This document shows positions 43,815 through 52,767 of a stretch of 64,000 nt of DNA, in pieces. Position 1 is the first letter of the stretch. Every line of letters starts with the position of its first letter. The notes under the pieces are model-generated. The model was not told the origin of the DNA and made no database searches. It was given only the letters and a program-made list of their open reading frames with translations. Source of the stretch: Leptospirales bacterium (lineage in GTDB: Bacteria > Spirochaetota > Leptospiria > Leptospirales > Leptonemataceae). The stretch lies in contig JAIBBM010000012.1 of assembly GCA_019694685.1 (NCBI GenBank), forward strand, positions 21,012-85,011, read 5' to 3'. A program made the position numbers and the translations under genes.

Positions 43815-44405
43815 ATGAAGTCTCTTCTATTCTTTATCATGATTCTGGGCTCTCCATTGTTGGCTGGCTCTCCTCGTGAAATCAATTTTGGCAGCGAGGC
43901 TCGATACGGTAGATTCATGTCCTTCATTGAGCTGGAGAGCTGGGCGACCGGGCGAAACCTCACTGTGCTTCGCGACTGTCCGTTCAGAGATCTGGACGAT
44001 GGTGAAGCTGAGATCATTCCCGCAGAAGGAATGGACTTCTCTCTTTCGTCTCCGCGCGACGGGAGAGTGTATCTTTATCTAGACATGGTGGTGTTTCGCC
44101 CCGCTGCGTCCTACAATCCTCTCACAGACGCGATTCACTGCCAGACCGGCGGCGAAGGCGTGCGAATGAACAACGATCGCACTCAGGAACTCAAGCAAGT
44201 GCGCTGGCTCTCAGTGGAAGTGAATGGAAGAACCTTGAAAACAGTGTACGTGGGTGGCGATGTATATCTGCGTTCTCCCATTGTGATCCCTATTGAGCGA
44301 GAGGTGGCACGCGGAGGCACTTTGAATGTTCGCCTGACGGTGTCCCCCGGAGACGGTTTCTTTGCGATCTGGGATACGTTTGTAAGTGTCAGCCCGGATG
44401 GCTGA
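43815..44405 (+). CDS. exported protein of 196 residues, unknown
   Basis: A signal peptide (KSLLFFIMILGSPLLAG) precedes a beta-rich soluble domain with alternating strands (DGRVYLYLDMVVFRP, LKTVYVGGDVYLRSPIVIPI) and two Cys that could pair. CCGAGG 5 bases before ATG 43815 fixes the start. No family recognised. The stop is directly adjacent to that of the convergent STAS gene. Confidence 0.7.
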   Translation: MKSLLFFIMILGSPLLAGSPREINFGSEARYGRFMSFIELESWATGRNLTVLRDCPFRDLDDGEAEIIPAEGMDFSLSSPRDGRVYLYLDMVVFRPAASYNPLTDAIHCQTGGEGVRMNNDRTQELKQVRWLSVEVNGRTLKTVYVGGDVYLRSPIVIPIEREVARGGTLNVRLTVSPGDGFFAIWDTFVSVSPDG

Positions 44406-44747
44406 TCACATAGGGTAGCGCTTTTTCAGCTCTTCGCCATTGAGGATCTCAAAGTAAGAGATCAGACCGCTTACGCGGAACACTTTTTCGATGGGTGGCT
44501 TTAGGTTGGCTACAATGAGCTTTCCGCTCAATCCCTGGACATAATTCAGCGCTTTGATCACAATGCCGATTCCACTGGAGTCGATGTAGGTGAGCTTTTC
44601 CATGTCCAGGATCACTGTGGTTCCCTTGGCTTTTACGTTTTCTTCCAGAGAAGCTTTCAAATCCAGAGAAGTGTAGATGTCGAGGCTTCCTTCGAGCTCA
44701 AACAGTGTTACCTGGTTGTTGCTTTTCAGCTTGATCTGCATCGGCAT
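44406..44747 (-). CDS. STAS-domain anti-sigma factor antagonist
   Basis: A 113-residue protein made only of a STAS domain: LFELEGSLDIYTSLDLKASL, VILDMEKLTYIDSSGIGIVIKAL (phosphorylatable Ser in IDSSGIG) and a C-terminal VSGLISYFEIL. Relatives (SpoIIAA, RsbV) release a sigma factor or act in other partner switches. No anti-sigma kinase gene is nearby. Either ATG at 44747 or 44741 fits; neither has a Shine-Dalgarno. Confidence 0.87.
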   Translation of the reverse strand: MPMQIKLKSNNQVTLFELEGSLDIYTSLDLKASLEENVKAKGTTVILDMEKLTYIDSSGIGIVIKALNYVQGLSGKLIVANLKPPIEKVFRVSGLISYFEILNGEELKKRYPM

Positions 44748-44873
44748 AGGGGCGATATTCCATGTTGGTCTGGGGTAATCAATGAAAAAAAGTATCTGCG
44801 GCGATGAGAATTGCCGGGTCGGACGTAAGAATTGCGGTGCCCAGGCCGAAAGTAAGAGTAACCGGGGACGGCT

Positions 44874-45665
44874 ATGAAGATTTATCGCGTATTTTTTATC
44901 ATTCTGACTCTGGCTCCACTTTCTCTGTTCGCCATCGACGGCTTGACGAGAGTTCCGGAGCCCACGCCTGAAGAACAGGCCGCTTACAAGGATGTCATCA
45001 ACCATATCGCCGACATTCAGAAGGACATAGCTGCTTATTACACGGATCTAAGCGAAAAAGGCCGGATTCTTCGCACCCGCGACGCATCTGGTAAAGAGGT
45101 CGGTGGGCCGTATTCCGAGTTCGAGATTACTTCAGAAGTGCAGACTTACTACGGCCAGCGCGACCGGTACGTTTACACGGAGCGCATTCATATTGATTGG
45201 AACCTGCAGCCCGGAACCCAGGCGGGAAGTGTAGTCGCCAGCGTAAAGTCAGTCGTACTGACGCAGCGCCGGGGTAGGGTCGGTCATGGCTATGTTTTGA
45301 AACGCCGGATTGCCGCAGATGTATTGCCAAAAGTGGAATCAGAGAGCGACGCATTGCCAGTGAACCTGATTGTAAATGAACTGCTCGATTCTGGCAAAGG
45401 CCTCCTTGTCAACTTCCGCTTTCCAGAAGCCAAGGATGTTCGCGATAAGACCGGCGAAAATGCAGAAGTCATCGAAGTGGATGGCCAGAAAAAGAAGATC
45501 GATCTGATTTATGTGCGTTCGCACGCTGAAAAGATGCGGATGCTGCGCGAATATCGCGACGCTCTAAAGCTCACCTGGCGCCGTGTGGACTGGGAAGTTC
45601 GCTCAGAAAAGGCGCGCAATGCGCGTGAACTCGAGCGCATCCTGCGTCGACAAACAGACTCCTGA
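44874..45665 (+). CDS. exported protein of 263 residues, unknown
   Basis: A signal peptide (KIYRVFFIILTLAPLSLFA) is followed by a charged soluble protein with helices at each end and beta strands between (YVYTERIHIDWNLQPG). The C-terminus is Arg/Glu-rich (VRSEKARNARELERIL). No family recognised. A GC-rich inverted-repeat cluster follows the stop. Confidence 0.68.
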   Translation: MKIYRVFFIILTLAPLSLFAIDGLTRVPEPTPEEQAAYKDVINHIADIQKDIAAYYTDLSEKGRILRTRDASGKEVGGPYSEFEITSEVQTYYGQRDRYVYTERIHIDWNLQPGTQAGSVVASVKSVVLTQRRGRVGHGYVLKRRIAADVLPKVESESDALPVNLIVNELLDSGKGLLVNFRFPEAKDVRDKTGENAEVIEVDGQKKKIDLIYVRSHAEKMRMLREYRDALKLTWRRVDWEVRSEKARNARELERILRRQTDS

Positions 45666-45673
45666 TCTCTCCT

Positions 45674-45762
45674 GCCTCCCGCGCGGGGGCAGACTCCGCC
45701 CACCCCCGGATGTGGGTGGTTATGGCGGTGGGTGAACTCCGGCCCGGCAACCCGGCGCCACC
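45674..45762. repeat. GC-rich inverted-repeat cluster between convergent genes
   Basis: Several stems occur in a row: GCCTCCCGC/GCGGGGGC right after the upstream stop, CCGCC-CACCC/GGGTG-(GTTAT)-GGCGG around 45696-45728, and GGTGG/CCACC (45727-45731 with 45758-45762) enclosing CCGG-CAAC-CCGG. GGGTG-type segments can pair with more than one partner. It lies between 3' ends, so termination or mRNA-end protection is likelier than a riboswitch. No T-run. Confidence 0.4.
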
Positions 45763-45866
45763 TATCCATCCAGTTCACAGAAGTCAACAGAGCACTGTCT
45801 CACTTTTAGCGTATGATAAAATAGAGGAGACCTGCGCCCGTTTTCGCATTTGGTTCGGACGGATCC

Positions 45867-46616
45867 TCACTTCTGGGCGGGGGAACGTAGCACGCCGGTT
45901 TTTGCAAATTCTTCGCCTGCAGGAGTCATGCGAAAGTCGCCATGCCCAATGTGGCAGGTCGCACAGCCCGTTTGTTTTTCTGCTGAAAGTGCAAGCATCT
46001 TCTTTGCTATAGATCCGCGTGAAGAAATAGATTTGAAGTTCCACCAGACCTCGACTGGATCTGCGCCATTTTCCCAGCGGGTCTGAATTACATCTTCGCG
46101 TGCAATGGTTCGTTGTTGTGTTTCGCCGCCTAACGTTATAGTACGCAGATCCTCTTTGACTACGGTTCCATTTGCTTCTTTTTGCCTGTCCTCATTCCAG
46201 TAGGTGACTGTAAAATTGCAGTTGTTCTTTGCCGGAAGATGGCAGTTTCCGCACGATCTCAGTGCGTCTGTGCACGGATCCCCTTCCATAAAGTCTGCCG
46301 AGCGTTGCGCTGTCTTTCCGTGAATGGACGCTTCAATTCGTTCCATGCATGCGTCAGAGACCGGCGCATTCCCCGCAATTTCTCCGGCTAACTTGAACAT
46401 GAACTCTAATTTCTGGCGATCATTCTTCCATGGTCTGAGATCCGAGTTTGAAACTGCCTCATCCACGCGCTCCAATCCCGGCCGCAATCTGCCCATGCCG
46501 CGCATCAGGGCAAAGCCATGCACGAAGTGGCGACGATCTCGCGCGTCTTTGCAGGCTACCTGTTCTACCAGGGACCAGTTTGTGTTCGGGTCTGTGAATA
46601 AATCCGGATGAGTCAA
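45867..46616 (-). CDS. diheme cytochrome c-like protein lacking a signal peptide
   Basis: A 249-residue frame with two c-type haem motifs, SCGNCHLP near residue 120 and GCATCHIG near 218. Cys, Met and His elsewhere could be further ligands. Such cytochromes are assembled in the periplasm, yet the start (TTG 46616) gives no signal sequence. The gene just upstream, 11 bases away in another frame, has one. Either the true start or frame is disturbed, or a frameshift joins the two. Function unknown. Confidence 0.55.
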   Translation of the reverse strand: MTHPDLFTDPNTNWSLVEQVACKDARDRRHFVHGFALMRGMGRLRPGLERVDEAVSNSDLRPWKNDRQKLEFMFKLAGEIAGNAPVSDACMERIEASIHGKTAQRSADFMEGDPCTDALRSCGNCHLPAKNNCNFTVTYWNEDRQKEANGTVVKEDLRTITLGGETQQRTIAREDVIQTRWENGADPVEVWWNFKSISSRGSIAKKMLALSAEKQTGCATCHIGHGDFRMTPAGEEFAKTGVLRSPAQK

Positions 46617-46627
46617 CTGGAGAGTGC

Positions 46628-46933
46628 TCAGACTCCGTTTTTGCCTGGCTCGAACCGCGCGATCGTCTTCTCCGCATCGCGCGTAAACATATACAACAGC
46701 GTGAACTGCCCCGGAGGCAACCGACTCCCCGCGAAACTCGCCGCCGTCGTCTGTGTGAGTGTTAAGAATCGAGTGTCGTCCTTCTTTTCATACTTCTTGA
46801 CGATCTTTGGTTTGGATGCAAGCAACTGTTCGATTCTGGCCGCTGCCTGATCTGCGCTCAGAGCGGATCGTATATCCTTCTGTGCAAGAAGGCCGCAAGT
46901 GAAAATCAAAACGAGCAGAATGGCAAGGCGCAT
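46628..46933 (-). CDS. small exported protein, possibly the 5' part of the cytochrome gene
   Basis: A 101-residue protein with a signal peptide (RLAILLVLIFTCGLLAQ) and a mature part with Lys-rich helix (PKIVKKYEKKDD) and a strand-rich end (QFTLLYMFTRD). No family recognised. GGCAAAAACGG just before its stop is an A5 run at which a -1 shift would continue into the cytochrome frame. It may also be an independent periplasmic protein. Confidence 0.55.
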   Translation of the reverse strand: MRLAILLVLIFTCGLLAQKDIRSALSADQAAARIEQLLASKPKIVKKYEKKDDTRFLTLTQTTAASFAGSRLPPGQFTLLYMFTRDAEKTIARFEPGKNGV

Positions 46934-47050
46934 GCTTCAATTTCGATGCTTTCAGCGAAAACTTGAGCCGGGGGCAGCCCTCTCCGGCAAGGCGGGCAAG
47001 CCTCTTAAAAAACTGTTGCATCGTCCCCCTTGTGAAGAAGTCTGAAGCAA

Positions 47051-47695
47051 GTGTCGGCCATTTTCATTGATCACTATGCTGCGCTTGAGATTCCCAGGAC
47101 TGCCGCGGGAGAGGATGTGCGTCGTGCGTTTCGCAGACTTGCCAGAGTGCATCATCCGGATCGTGGCGGGGATGCACTGCGTTTTCATGAAATCTACACT
47201 GCTTATCGGCTTCTATCAAATGAAGACGATCGAGCGCGCTTTGATCGCCAACTTGTCTTGCGTCACGTTCGATCCATCATGGGTCAGAGAAAATTCATTC
47301 ATCCGTCGCGAATCGTAGTTCCTACCACCATGGCCGCGCTCGCAAAGCGAGGATTGTTGCGAAAACAGTTTCGCGGCCGCGATCGGCGTATGCACCTTCG
47401 CGTTGACTATGATCTGGAATTGCCGTTAGGCGACGATGAACTGAAACTACCTTTACTCGTTCCCGTTCCAGTGACACTCAGGAACATATGTCCGGAATGC
47501 AGGGGCGGAGATACTCATTGCCCCGTGTGCAATGGGCGTGGATCCTACAAGAGCGGCGGAATGTTCCGACTCAACATTGACGGTGGACTTGTGACCGGCC
47601 AGATCATAGAGATTCGCCTTCAAGGAATGCGCCCGGCCCCACTGCAGTATTATAAGAAATCAACAATTCGAATCAAGGTAACCAGAGCAGCATGA
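47051..47695 (+). CDS. J-domain protein with a single zinc-finger-like motif
   Basis: A 214-residue protein. Residues 5-65 are a J domain (DHYAALEIPRTA, VHHPDRGGD with the HPD, AYRLLSNEDDRARFD) that should stimulate a DnaK-type Hsp70. The C-terminal part has CPECRGGDTHCPVCNGRG, one of the DnaJ zinc-finger units; the remaining fingers and most of the substrate domain are absent. GTG start at 47051. Overlaps the next gene by 4 bases. More a specialised co-chaperone than DnaJ itself. Confidence 0.85.
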   Translation: MSAIFIDHYAALEIPRTAAGEDVRRAFRRLARVHHPDRGGDALRFHEIYTAYRLLSNEDDRARFDRQLVLRHVRSIMGQRKFIHPSRIVVPTTMAALAKRGLLRKQFRGRDRRMHLRVDYDLELPLGDDELKLPLLVPVPVTLRNICPECRGGDTHCPVCNGRGSYKSGGMFRLNIDGGLVTGQIIEIRLQGMRPAPLQYYKKSTIRIKVTRAA

Positions 47696-49410
47696 GACAC
47701 TTAATCTTCTTGATCGCAGCAGCCGGCGTGAGCTGTGCGCGACTATTCTCCAATCCAATCGACGATCTGGCGAAAACGGCGCCTGCCGAACTCGTCAAGC
47801 AGATGACACTGGAGGAAAAAGTAGGCCAGCTCATTCACATTGGAATGGCAGGGAAGGCCATGAACCCTGCTCTAAAAGCGGACATTGAAAAATACCATGT
47901 GGGTGGAGTCATTCTGTTTGAAATCAATCTGGGCAAAGGACCAGAGATCAAAGCATTGACTGATTCTATTCAGGACGTCGAATCAAAGTCGCCTAACGCT
48001 ATTCCAATCTTCGTAAGCATTGACCAGGAAGGCGGCCGTGTTGTCCGCGTGAAAGACGGAGTGGAACAGTTTCCAGGAGCCGCAGCAATCGGCCAGACTG
48101 GAGATGAAGCGCTGGCGCACGACGCAGGCTTCATCACAGCTCAAGATTTGAGCGCACTTGGAATTCCGTTTGTTCTGGCACCCGTTGTAGATGTGAACAA
48201 CAATCCTGCCAATCCAGTGATCAATACAAGATCGTACGGCGGTGATCCAAACCTGGTTACGCGCATGGCGCTTGCCTACGCGTCCGGGGTTATGGACGCG
48301 TCGTGCATTCCTGCGCTGAAGCATTTTCCGGGTCACGGAAACACTGGCACAGACAGTCATACTTCTTTGCCGACCGTGAAACAGGATCTGGCGCAGATGG
48401 ACGCCGTAGAACTGGTTCCATATAAAGAAGGAATCAAGCGTGGCTTTCCTGTGATCATGAGTGCCCACATCGTTTTCCCGGCACTCGATCCAGCTGAGCC
48501 GGCCACTCTCAGCCCAAAGATCTTAAAAGATTTTCTTCGTACGAAGCTGGGCTTCCAGGGTCTCATCACTACGGACGCTCTTGAGATGAAGGCTGTGGCG
48601 GATCGGTATCCTCCTCCTGTGCTCGCCAGAAAGGCATTCACTGCGGGCGTGGATGTGTTGCTCCTTACTTCGAGCGGTGAGCGCACGCGATTGATGTTCG
48701 AATCTCTGGTGGATGGATTTAAGAAGGGCGAGCTGCCAATGCAAGATCTGGATCGCGCTGTGGAGAGACAAATTGAACTGAAGATTCGCGCGGGCCTTTT
48801 TCACAAATACAAAATGAATCGGCCTGCATGGTCGACTAACGTGCAAGAAGCGTTTCAGGTAAGAGAGGAAGCACAGAAGAAACTTCGCTCTGAAATTGCA
48901 GCCAGATACAAGGACGGACTCAATAGAACGATTTCACGCGCCTCCATTTCTTCTCTCAGAAAAGCGTATAACGGTGTCGGACAGAGAGCGGACGCGAAGC
49001 TGTTTCTTCGCAGCCCCGCTTCTGTGCAGCAGGCGCAGGAACTGGGTCTCGAAAAGCAGGTGACAGTGTCCGGTTTCCCGGTTGGCTCGGCGGCCGCAGT
49101 CATCGCAGGGTTTTGCAGGCCCGGGGCGCAGTGCCCGGCCGCAGTCATAGTGGAGCTCGCAGACTTTGATTTGTGGCGATGGAATCAGCTCGTTGCGGAA
49201 ATGAACGATGCTCGCAAGTCGAATCGCACGGTACCGGTTCTGGTCGGTTTGTATACAGGAAATCCTTACCTGAATGTTCGTGTTCCTTCTGACGGTGCGG
49301 TGATTGGTTCATTTTCTCCTACGGAGGAATCTCTTCGCGCACTTGTGTATCGCGCGTTTGAAGGTGGCCCTGTGAGAGAAGCAAGACTGGTGCTTGCGGA
49401 AGAGAAATGA
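47692..49410 (+). CDS. GH3 beta-N-acetylhexosaminidase (NagZ-like) lipoprotein
   Basis: A 572-residue protein. A lipobox-like GVSC at about residue 15 suggests an outer-membrane or inner-membrane lipoprotein. The GH3 barrel follows: MTLEEKVGQLIHIG, IFVSIDQEGGRVVR, KHFPGHGNTGTDSHTSLP (the His/Asp loop typical of NagZ) and LITTDALEMKAV with the nucleophile Asp. Residues beyond 400 form a further C-terminal domain. Likely peptidoglycan or chitin-fragment hydrolysis outside the cytoplasm. ATGA overlaps on both sides tie it to the J-domain gene and hemW. Confidence 0.87.
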   Translation: MRHLIFLIAAAGVSCARLFSNPIDDLAKTAPAELVKQMTLEEKVGQLIHIGMAGKAMNPALKADIEKYHVGGVILFEINLGKGPEIKALTDSIQDVESKSPNAIPIFVSIDQEGGRVVRVKDGVEQFPGAAAIGQTGDEALAHDAGFITAQDLSALGIPFVLAPVVDVNNNPANPVINTRSYGGDPNLVTRMALAYASGVMDASCIPALKHFPGHGNTGTDSHTSLPTVKQDLAQMDAVELVPYKEGIKRGFPVIMSAHIVFPALDPAEPATLSPKILKDFLRTKLGFQGLITTDALEMKAVADRYPPPVLARKAFTAGVDVLLLTSSGERTRLMFESLVDGFKKGELPMQDLDRAVERQIELKIRAGLFHKYKMNRPAWSTNVQEAFQVREEAQKKLRSEIAARYKDGLNRTISRASISSLRKAYNGVGQRADAKLFLRSPASVQQAQELGLEKQVTVSGFPVGSAAAVIAGFCRPGAQCPAAVIVELADFDLWRWNQLVAEMNDARKSNRTVPVLVGLYTGNPYLNVRVPSDGAVIGSFSPTEESLRALVYRAFEGGPVREARLVLAEEK

Positions 49411-50612
49411 AACTGCCTTTGCCTGCGCATGAGGATCTGATCGTTCGCAGGCAAGCCGATCAGCTGGGCATCTACGTTCACTTTCCATACTGCATTCATA
49501 AATGCTCTTATTGTGATTTCTATTCTGCAGGTATGGACAGAATGCCCGGTGGTGGCAAGACAGTGCCTGTTTCGGATCTAGAATCTTTCGCGGCTCAAGC
49601 GCAGCTCGAGTACCAATCCAGACGTGATCAGTTCAAAAAGTTCGGCCGCGTGAATTCGATTTTCTTTGGCGGAGGCACTGCCTCTCTTCTCCCGGCAGAG
49701 TATGTTGATCGCCTTCTAGAATTGTTTCGCAGTGATTTTGACACAGAAGGCGCAGAAATCACAGTGGAAGGCAATCCGGAGAACTTTTCTCCCACATACA
49801 TTGAGAGTCTTGCAAGGATTGGAGTGAATCGCATTCACGTAGGAGTTCAGTCTCTCCATGAGCACACGCTTCGAGATCTCGATCGATACTATGATAGAGA
49901 CCGTTATTCGGCATTGATCGAAACTCTGGCTCACTCTCGCATTGGAAACCGTGGTGTGGACCTGATGTATGGCGTTCCAAACCAAACGGAAGGGCAGTTC
50001 ATGGCAGATCTCAGACTTCTGCTTTCCACCGGCCTGACTCACGTTTCATTGTATTCACTGACTGCGGAACCGGGCACTCCGTATGAGGCCGCCGTGCGCA
50101 AAAAGAAGGCCCCTTCTCCAGATGAGGATCTCCAGGCAAAACTCTTCCAGGAATTGCCCGAGTTTCTTTCTCATGAGGGATTCATTCACTATGAAGTTTC
50201 AAATTTCGCACGGCCGGGATTTCTTTGCAGACACAACCTCCGCTACTGGCTTTACGAGCCCACACTTGCGATTGGTCCCGGGGCACACGGCTTTGACGGA
50301 AGCTTGCGTTACGCGAATCCGCGAAACGTGATTGCCTGGCAAAACTCTCCGGCCACGTCTCCTATGACAATGCACGACCCGTCACTTGAAATCCCACTCT
50401 GCATTTTGAGAATCCTGGTTCCGATCGCCCGAGAGGATCTCGAGTCTTTGTTCGCGCCGCTCGATCGCGGAGAGCAGGGAATGATGCTGCTTCAAAAATG
50501 GGCCAACCAGGGACTCGCCGATTTCACAGGCCACTTTCAGTGGAAATCCGGCGCTGTTCTGTTTTTGGATGATCGCATTATGGAAATGCAGGAAGTCCTT
50601 TCGCCTGCTTGA
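49407..50612 (+). CDS. hemW: HemW-like radical SAM haem chaperone (coproporphyrinogen III oxidase-like)
   Basis: A 401-residue protein. LGIYVHFPYCIHKCSYCDFYS has the CxxxCxxC cluster site, SIFFGGGTASLLP follows, then EITVEGNPENFS and RIHVGVQSLHEHTL; these are the HemN/HemW blocks. It lacks the extra N-terminal Cys typical of true HemN, so HemW (haem insertion into respiratory enzymes) is likelier than oxygen-independent coproporphyrinogen oxidase. It overlaps the GH3 gene by ATGA. Confidence 0.88.
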   Translation: MKLPLPAHEDLIVRRQADQLGIYVHFPYCIHKCSYCDFYSAGMDRMPGGGKTVPVSDLESFAAQAQLEYQSRRDQFKKFGRVNSIFFGGGTASLLPAEYVDRLLELFRSDFDTEGAEITVEGNPENFSPTYIESLARIGVNRIHVGVQSLHEHTLRDLDRYYDRDRYSALIETLAHSRIGNRGVDLMYGVPNQTEGQFMADLRLLLSTGLTHVSLYSLTAEPGTPYEAAVRKKKAPSPDEDLQAKLFQELPEFLSHEGFIHYEVSNFARPGFLCRHNLRYWLYEPTLAIGPGAHGFDGSLRYANPRNVIAWQNSPATSPMTMHDPSLEIPLCILRILVPIAREDLESLFAPLDRGEQGMMLLQKWANQGLADFTGHFQWKSGAVLFLDDRIMEMQEVLSPA

Positions 50613-50642
50613 CAACTTCGCGCACCAGGAAACCTTCCGGTT

Positions 50643-51845
50643 ATGAATCTTTCCAGGCTACTCTCCCTGATCGCTTTCCCCATTCTCGCGGCTATAGCCA
50701 GCCAATGCGGTGGCGAAACTGGCGCGATAGACCAGGATAGAATGCAATACTTTAAATCTACATACGACGAAAGCCGGGCAGAGTTTCGCTCCCTGTGCAA
50801 GGGTTTGAAAGGAGCCGTTGGCTCGAGCCTTGCGGTTGCTTCTACAAAAGAATCTGACCTCACTATAGACACCTGTAGCGTGGGCGCGCGAGTCCCTCAG
50901 AAGCTGATCATCATCACAAGCGGGCTTCATGGAATTGAAGGGTTCACCGGGAGCGCCGTGCAGCGTTTCTGGATGAAAGAACTCCTCTCTAGCGTGGATC
51001 ACGAACGGACAGGCTATTTATTTATTCACGCCATCAATCCGTTTGGTTTTCGCCTGGAGAGGCGCGTCACTGAAAACAACGTAGATTTGAATCGAAACTT
51101 TGACGTGACTCCCGCTTTGTTTTCTTCGCATAACGACGGTTATGTAAAGATAAATGAACTTCTGAATCCGGACGGAAAATTAAACATTGGAAGCATGGGC
51201 AATCGGTTTTTTCCTGTTCGCGCGGTATATAACATCATCAAGCATTCCATGCGGGCCCTGCGCCAGGCGGCCCTCCAGGGGCAATATGAATTCCCGAAAG
51301 GAATTTACTTTGGTGGAAGCAAGTTTGAACAGCAGAAGTCATTGATTGAGCCGTTGTTAGTGAAAGAATCAGCCCCGTATTCCTATGTGATGGTCGTTGA
51401 TTTGCATACAGGCTATGGCGAAAGGGGCAAGTTGCACTTCTTCCCGAATGCAATCAAAGACGCGACCATTCGCAAAAACATTGAAACTGTGTATGCAGGG
51501 TATCAGGTGGATTACGGAGACACGGCGGACTTTTATACAACGACGGGGGATTTCTCAGAGTACGTGGGCAAGCTTCTCACCGCAAAGAAATACATTCCTA
51601 TGGTATTTGAATACGGAACTCTCGACAGTCAGACCACCTCTGGATCTATTAAATCCATTCACAACATGATCGTTGAGAATCAGGGATACTGGAATGGATA
51701 TGAATCAGAAGGGGATCTAAACGAAGTGAAGCACAGGTTTCGGGAGCATTTTTATCCTTCTTCTCAGGTGTGGAGGACAAAGGTAATCGCTATCTCTGCA
51801 GAAGTATTTCCACTTGTGGTGGATCGATTTTCTAAACTGCAGTGA
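50643..51845 (+). CDS. M14-like metallopeptidase (DUF2817), probably a lipoprotein
   Basis: A 400-residue protein. The N-terminus LSLIAFPILAAIASQC is a signal with a lax lipobox, acceptable in spirochaetes. The Zn-carboxypeptidase layout is present: TSGLHGIEGFTGSA (HxxE ligands), NNVDLNRNFD (substrate Arg) and VVDLHTGYGERG (third His), as in the DUF2817 group. A periplasmic or surface carboxypeptidase is predicted. It starts 30 bases after hemW. Confidence 0.82.
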   Translation: MNLSRLLSLIAFPILAAIASQCGGETGAIDQDRMQYFKSTYDESRAEFRSLCKGLKGAVGSSLAVASTKESDLTIDTCSVGARVPQKLIIITSGLHGIEGFTGSAVQRFWMKELLSSVDHERTGYLFIHAINPFGFRLERRVTENNVDLNRNFDVTPALFSSHNDGYVKINELLNPDGKLNIGSMGNRFFPVRAVYNIIKHSMRALRQAALQGQYEFPKGIYFGGSKFEQQKSLIEPLLVKESAPYSYVMVVDLHTGYGERGKLHFFPNAIKDATIRKNIETVYAGYQVDYGDTADFYTTTGDFSEYVGKLLTAKKYIPMVFEYGTLDSQTTSGSIKSIHNMIVENQGYWNGYESEGDLNEVKHRFREHFYPSSQVWRTKVIAISAEVFPLVVDRFSKLQ

Positions 51846-51868
51846 CTGCTACAATGCCGTCTAACGTC

Positions 51869-52672
51869 TTATTCCAGGGGTAGGCCGGCATAGATGTTGA
51901 ACTGGGTCTGCGTCAGTTGTTTGTGGGGTGGAATGGGAAGGGTTCCTTTTCTGCCCATTTCAAGAAAGGACATCTCCAGTTCTATACCTGTATATACAGA
52001 TCGCGTCAGAACACGTAGTCCCGCATGCAATGCAGGGCGAAGAACGTTGGTTGGAAGCTGCGACTCGCGTCCGATTCCGAGTGAAAATCCTGCGTAAGGA
52101 TCGAGCGTTCCATTGAGCGGATGAAAGCGCATCTGAAAGTTCACAGTGGTGGCGTGAAGGTAAGGAAGCCGATTGACCCGTACGGTTGGATCTAGAAATT
52201 CCAGGTTGATGAGTGCCTGGTTGTATGCAGCCGAAGACGCAGAAGGATAAGCAGTGGCGAGTGCTACAAGTGTGGTCTGGTCAGAAGAGATATTGCTTCT
52301 GATGTTGCGCACATTCATTCGCTCGTCTAGAATCGAAAAACCGATTCCAAGATAATTGAAGAGTCCGTATTCGAATCCGAATCCGAGATTGCGGGAAGTA
52401 ATGGAAAGGTCGGGTGCGCTTGAGTTAGCAGCCGCGTTTGCGATGATCTGGTCAGAGTTCCCTCGCAGGAAAGTGGTATAGCCAAATTCCTGGCCCGTGA
52501 AAGAGTCTTTCTGGCCATTTTCCAGGTCTCGCATTACGCTGCCGGATCGTTTCCAGACCTGTCCGCCCCGCAGGTCCAGGTAGATGCCATCTTCGTGAAA
52601 ACCCGCCGGCGTTTCCGCCAGAACAGCGCATGAGGCGAAAACCATGGACATGGCAGTGAATCCGCGCAACAT
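51869..52672 (-). CDS. outer-membrane beta-barrel protein, unknown
   Basis: A 267-residue protein. ATG 52672 gives a signal peptide (LRGFTAMSMVFASCAVLAE). The mature part has many amphipathic strands with aromatic girdles (GIYLDLRGGQVW, NLGFGFEYGLFNYLGIGFSI, LDPYAGFSLGIGRES) and ends in TQFNIYAGLPLE, a plausible last strand. No family recognised. It diverges from the biotin carboxylase gene. Confidence 0.68.
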   Translation of the reverse strand: MLRGFTAMSMVFASCAVLAETPAGFHEDGIYLDLRGGQVWKRSGSVMRDLENGQKDSFTGQEFGYTTFLRGNSDQIIANAAANSSAPDLSITSRNLGFGFEYGLFNYLGIGFSILDERMNVRNIRSNISSDQTTLVALATAYPSASSAAYNQALINLEFLDPTVRVNRLPYLHATTVNFQMRFHPLNGTLDPYAGFSLGIGRESQLPTNVLRPALHAGLRVLTRSVYTGIELEMSFLEMGRKGTLPIPPHKQLTQTQFNIYAGLPLE

Positions 52673-52767
52673 AAGGCCGAGTCTACCGCACGCCGCAGCG
52701 GGGCAACCGGATAAAACAGATTGACGCCCCCCTTTCCCGTAAAATTCTCTTCGAAACCATTTTGACC

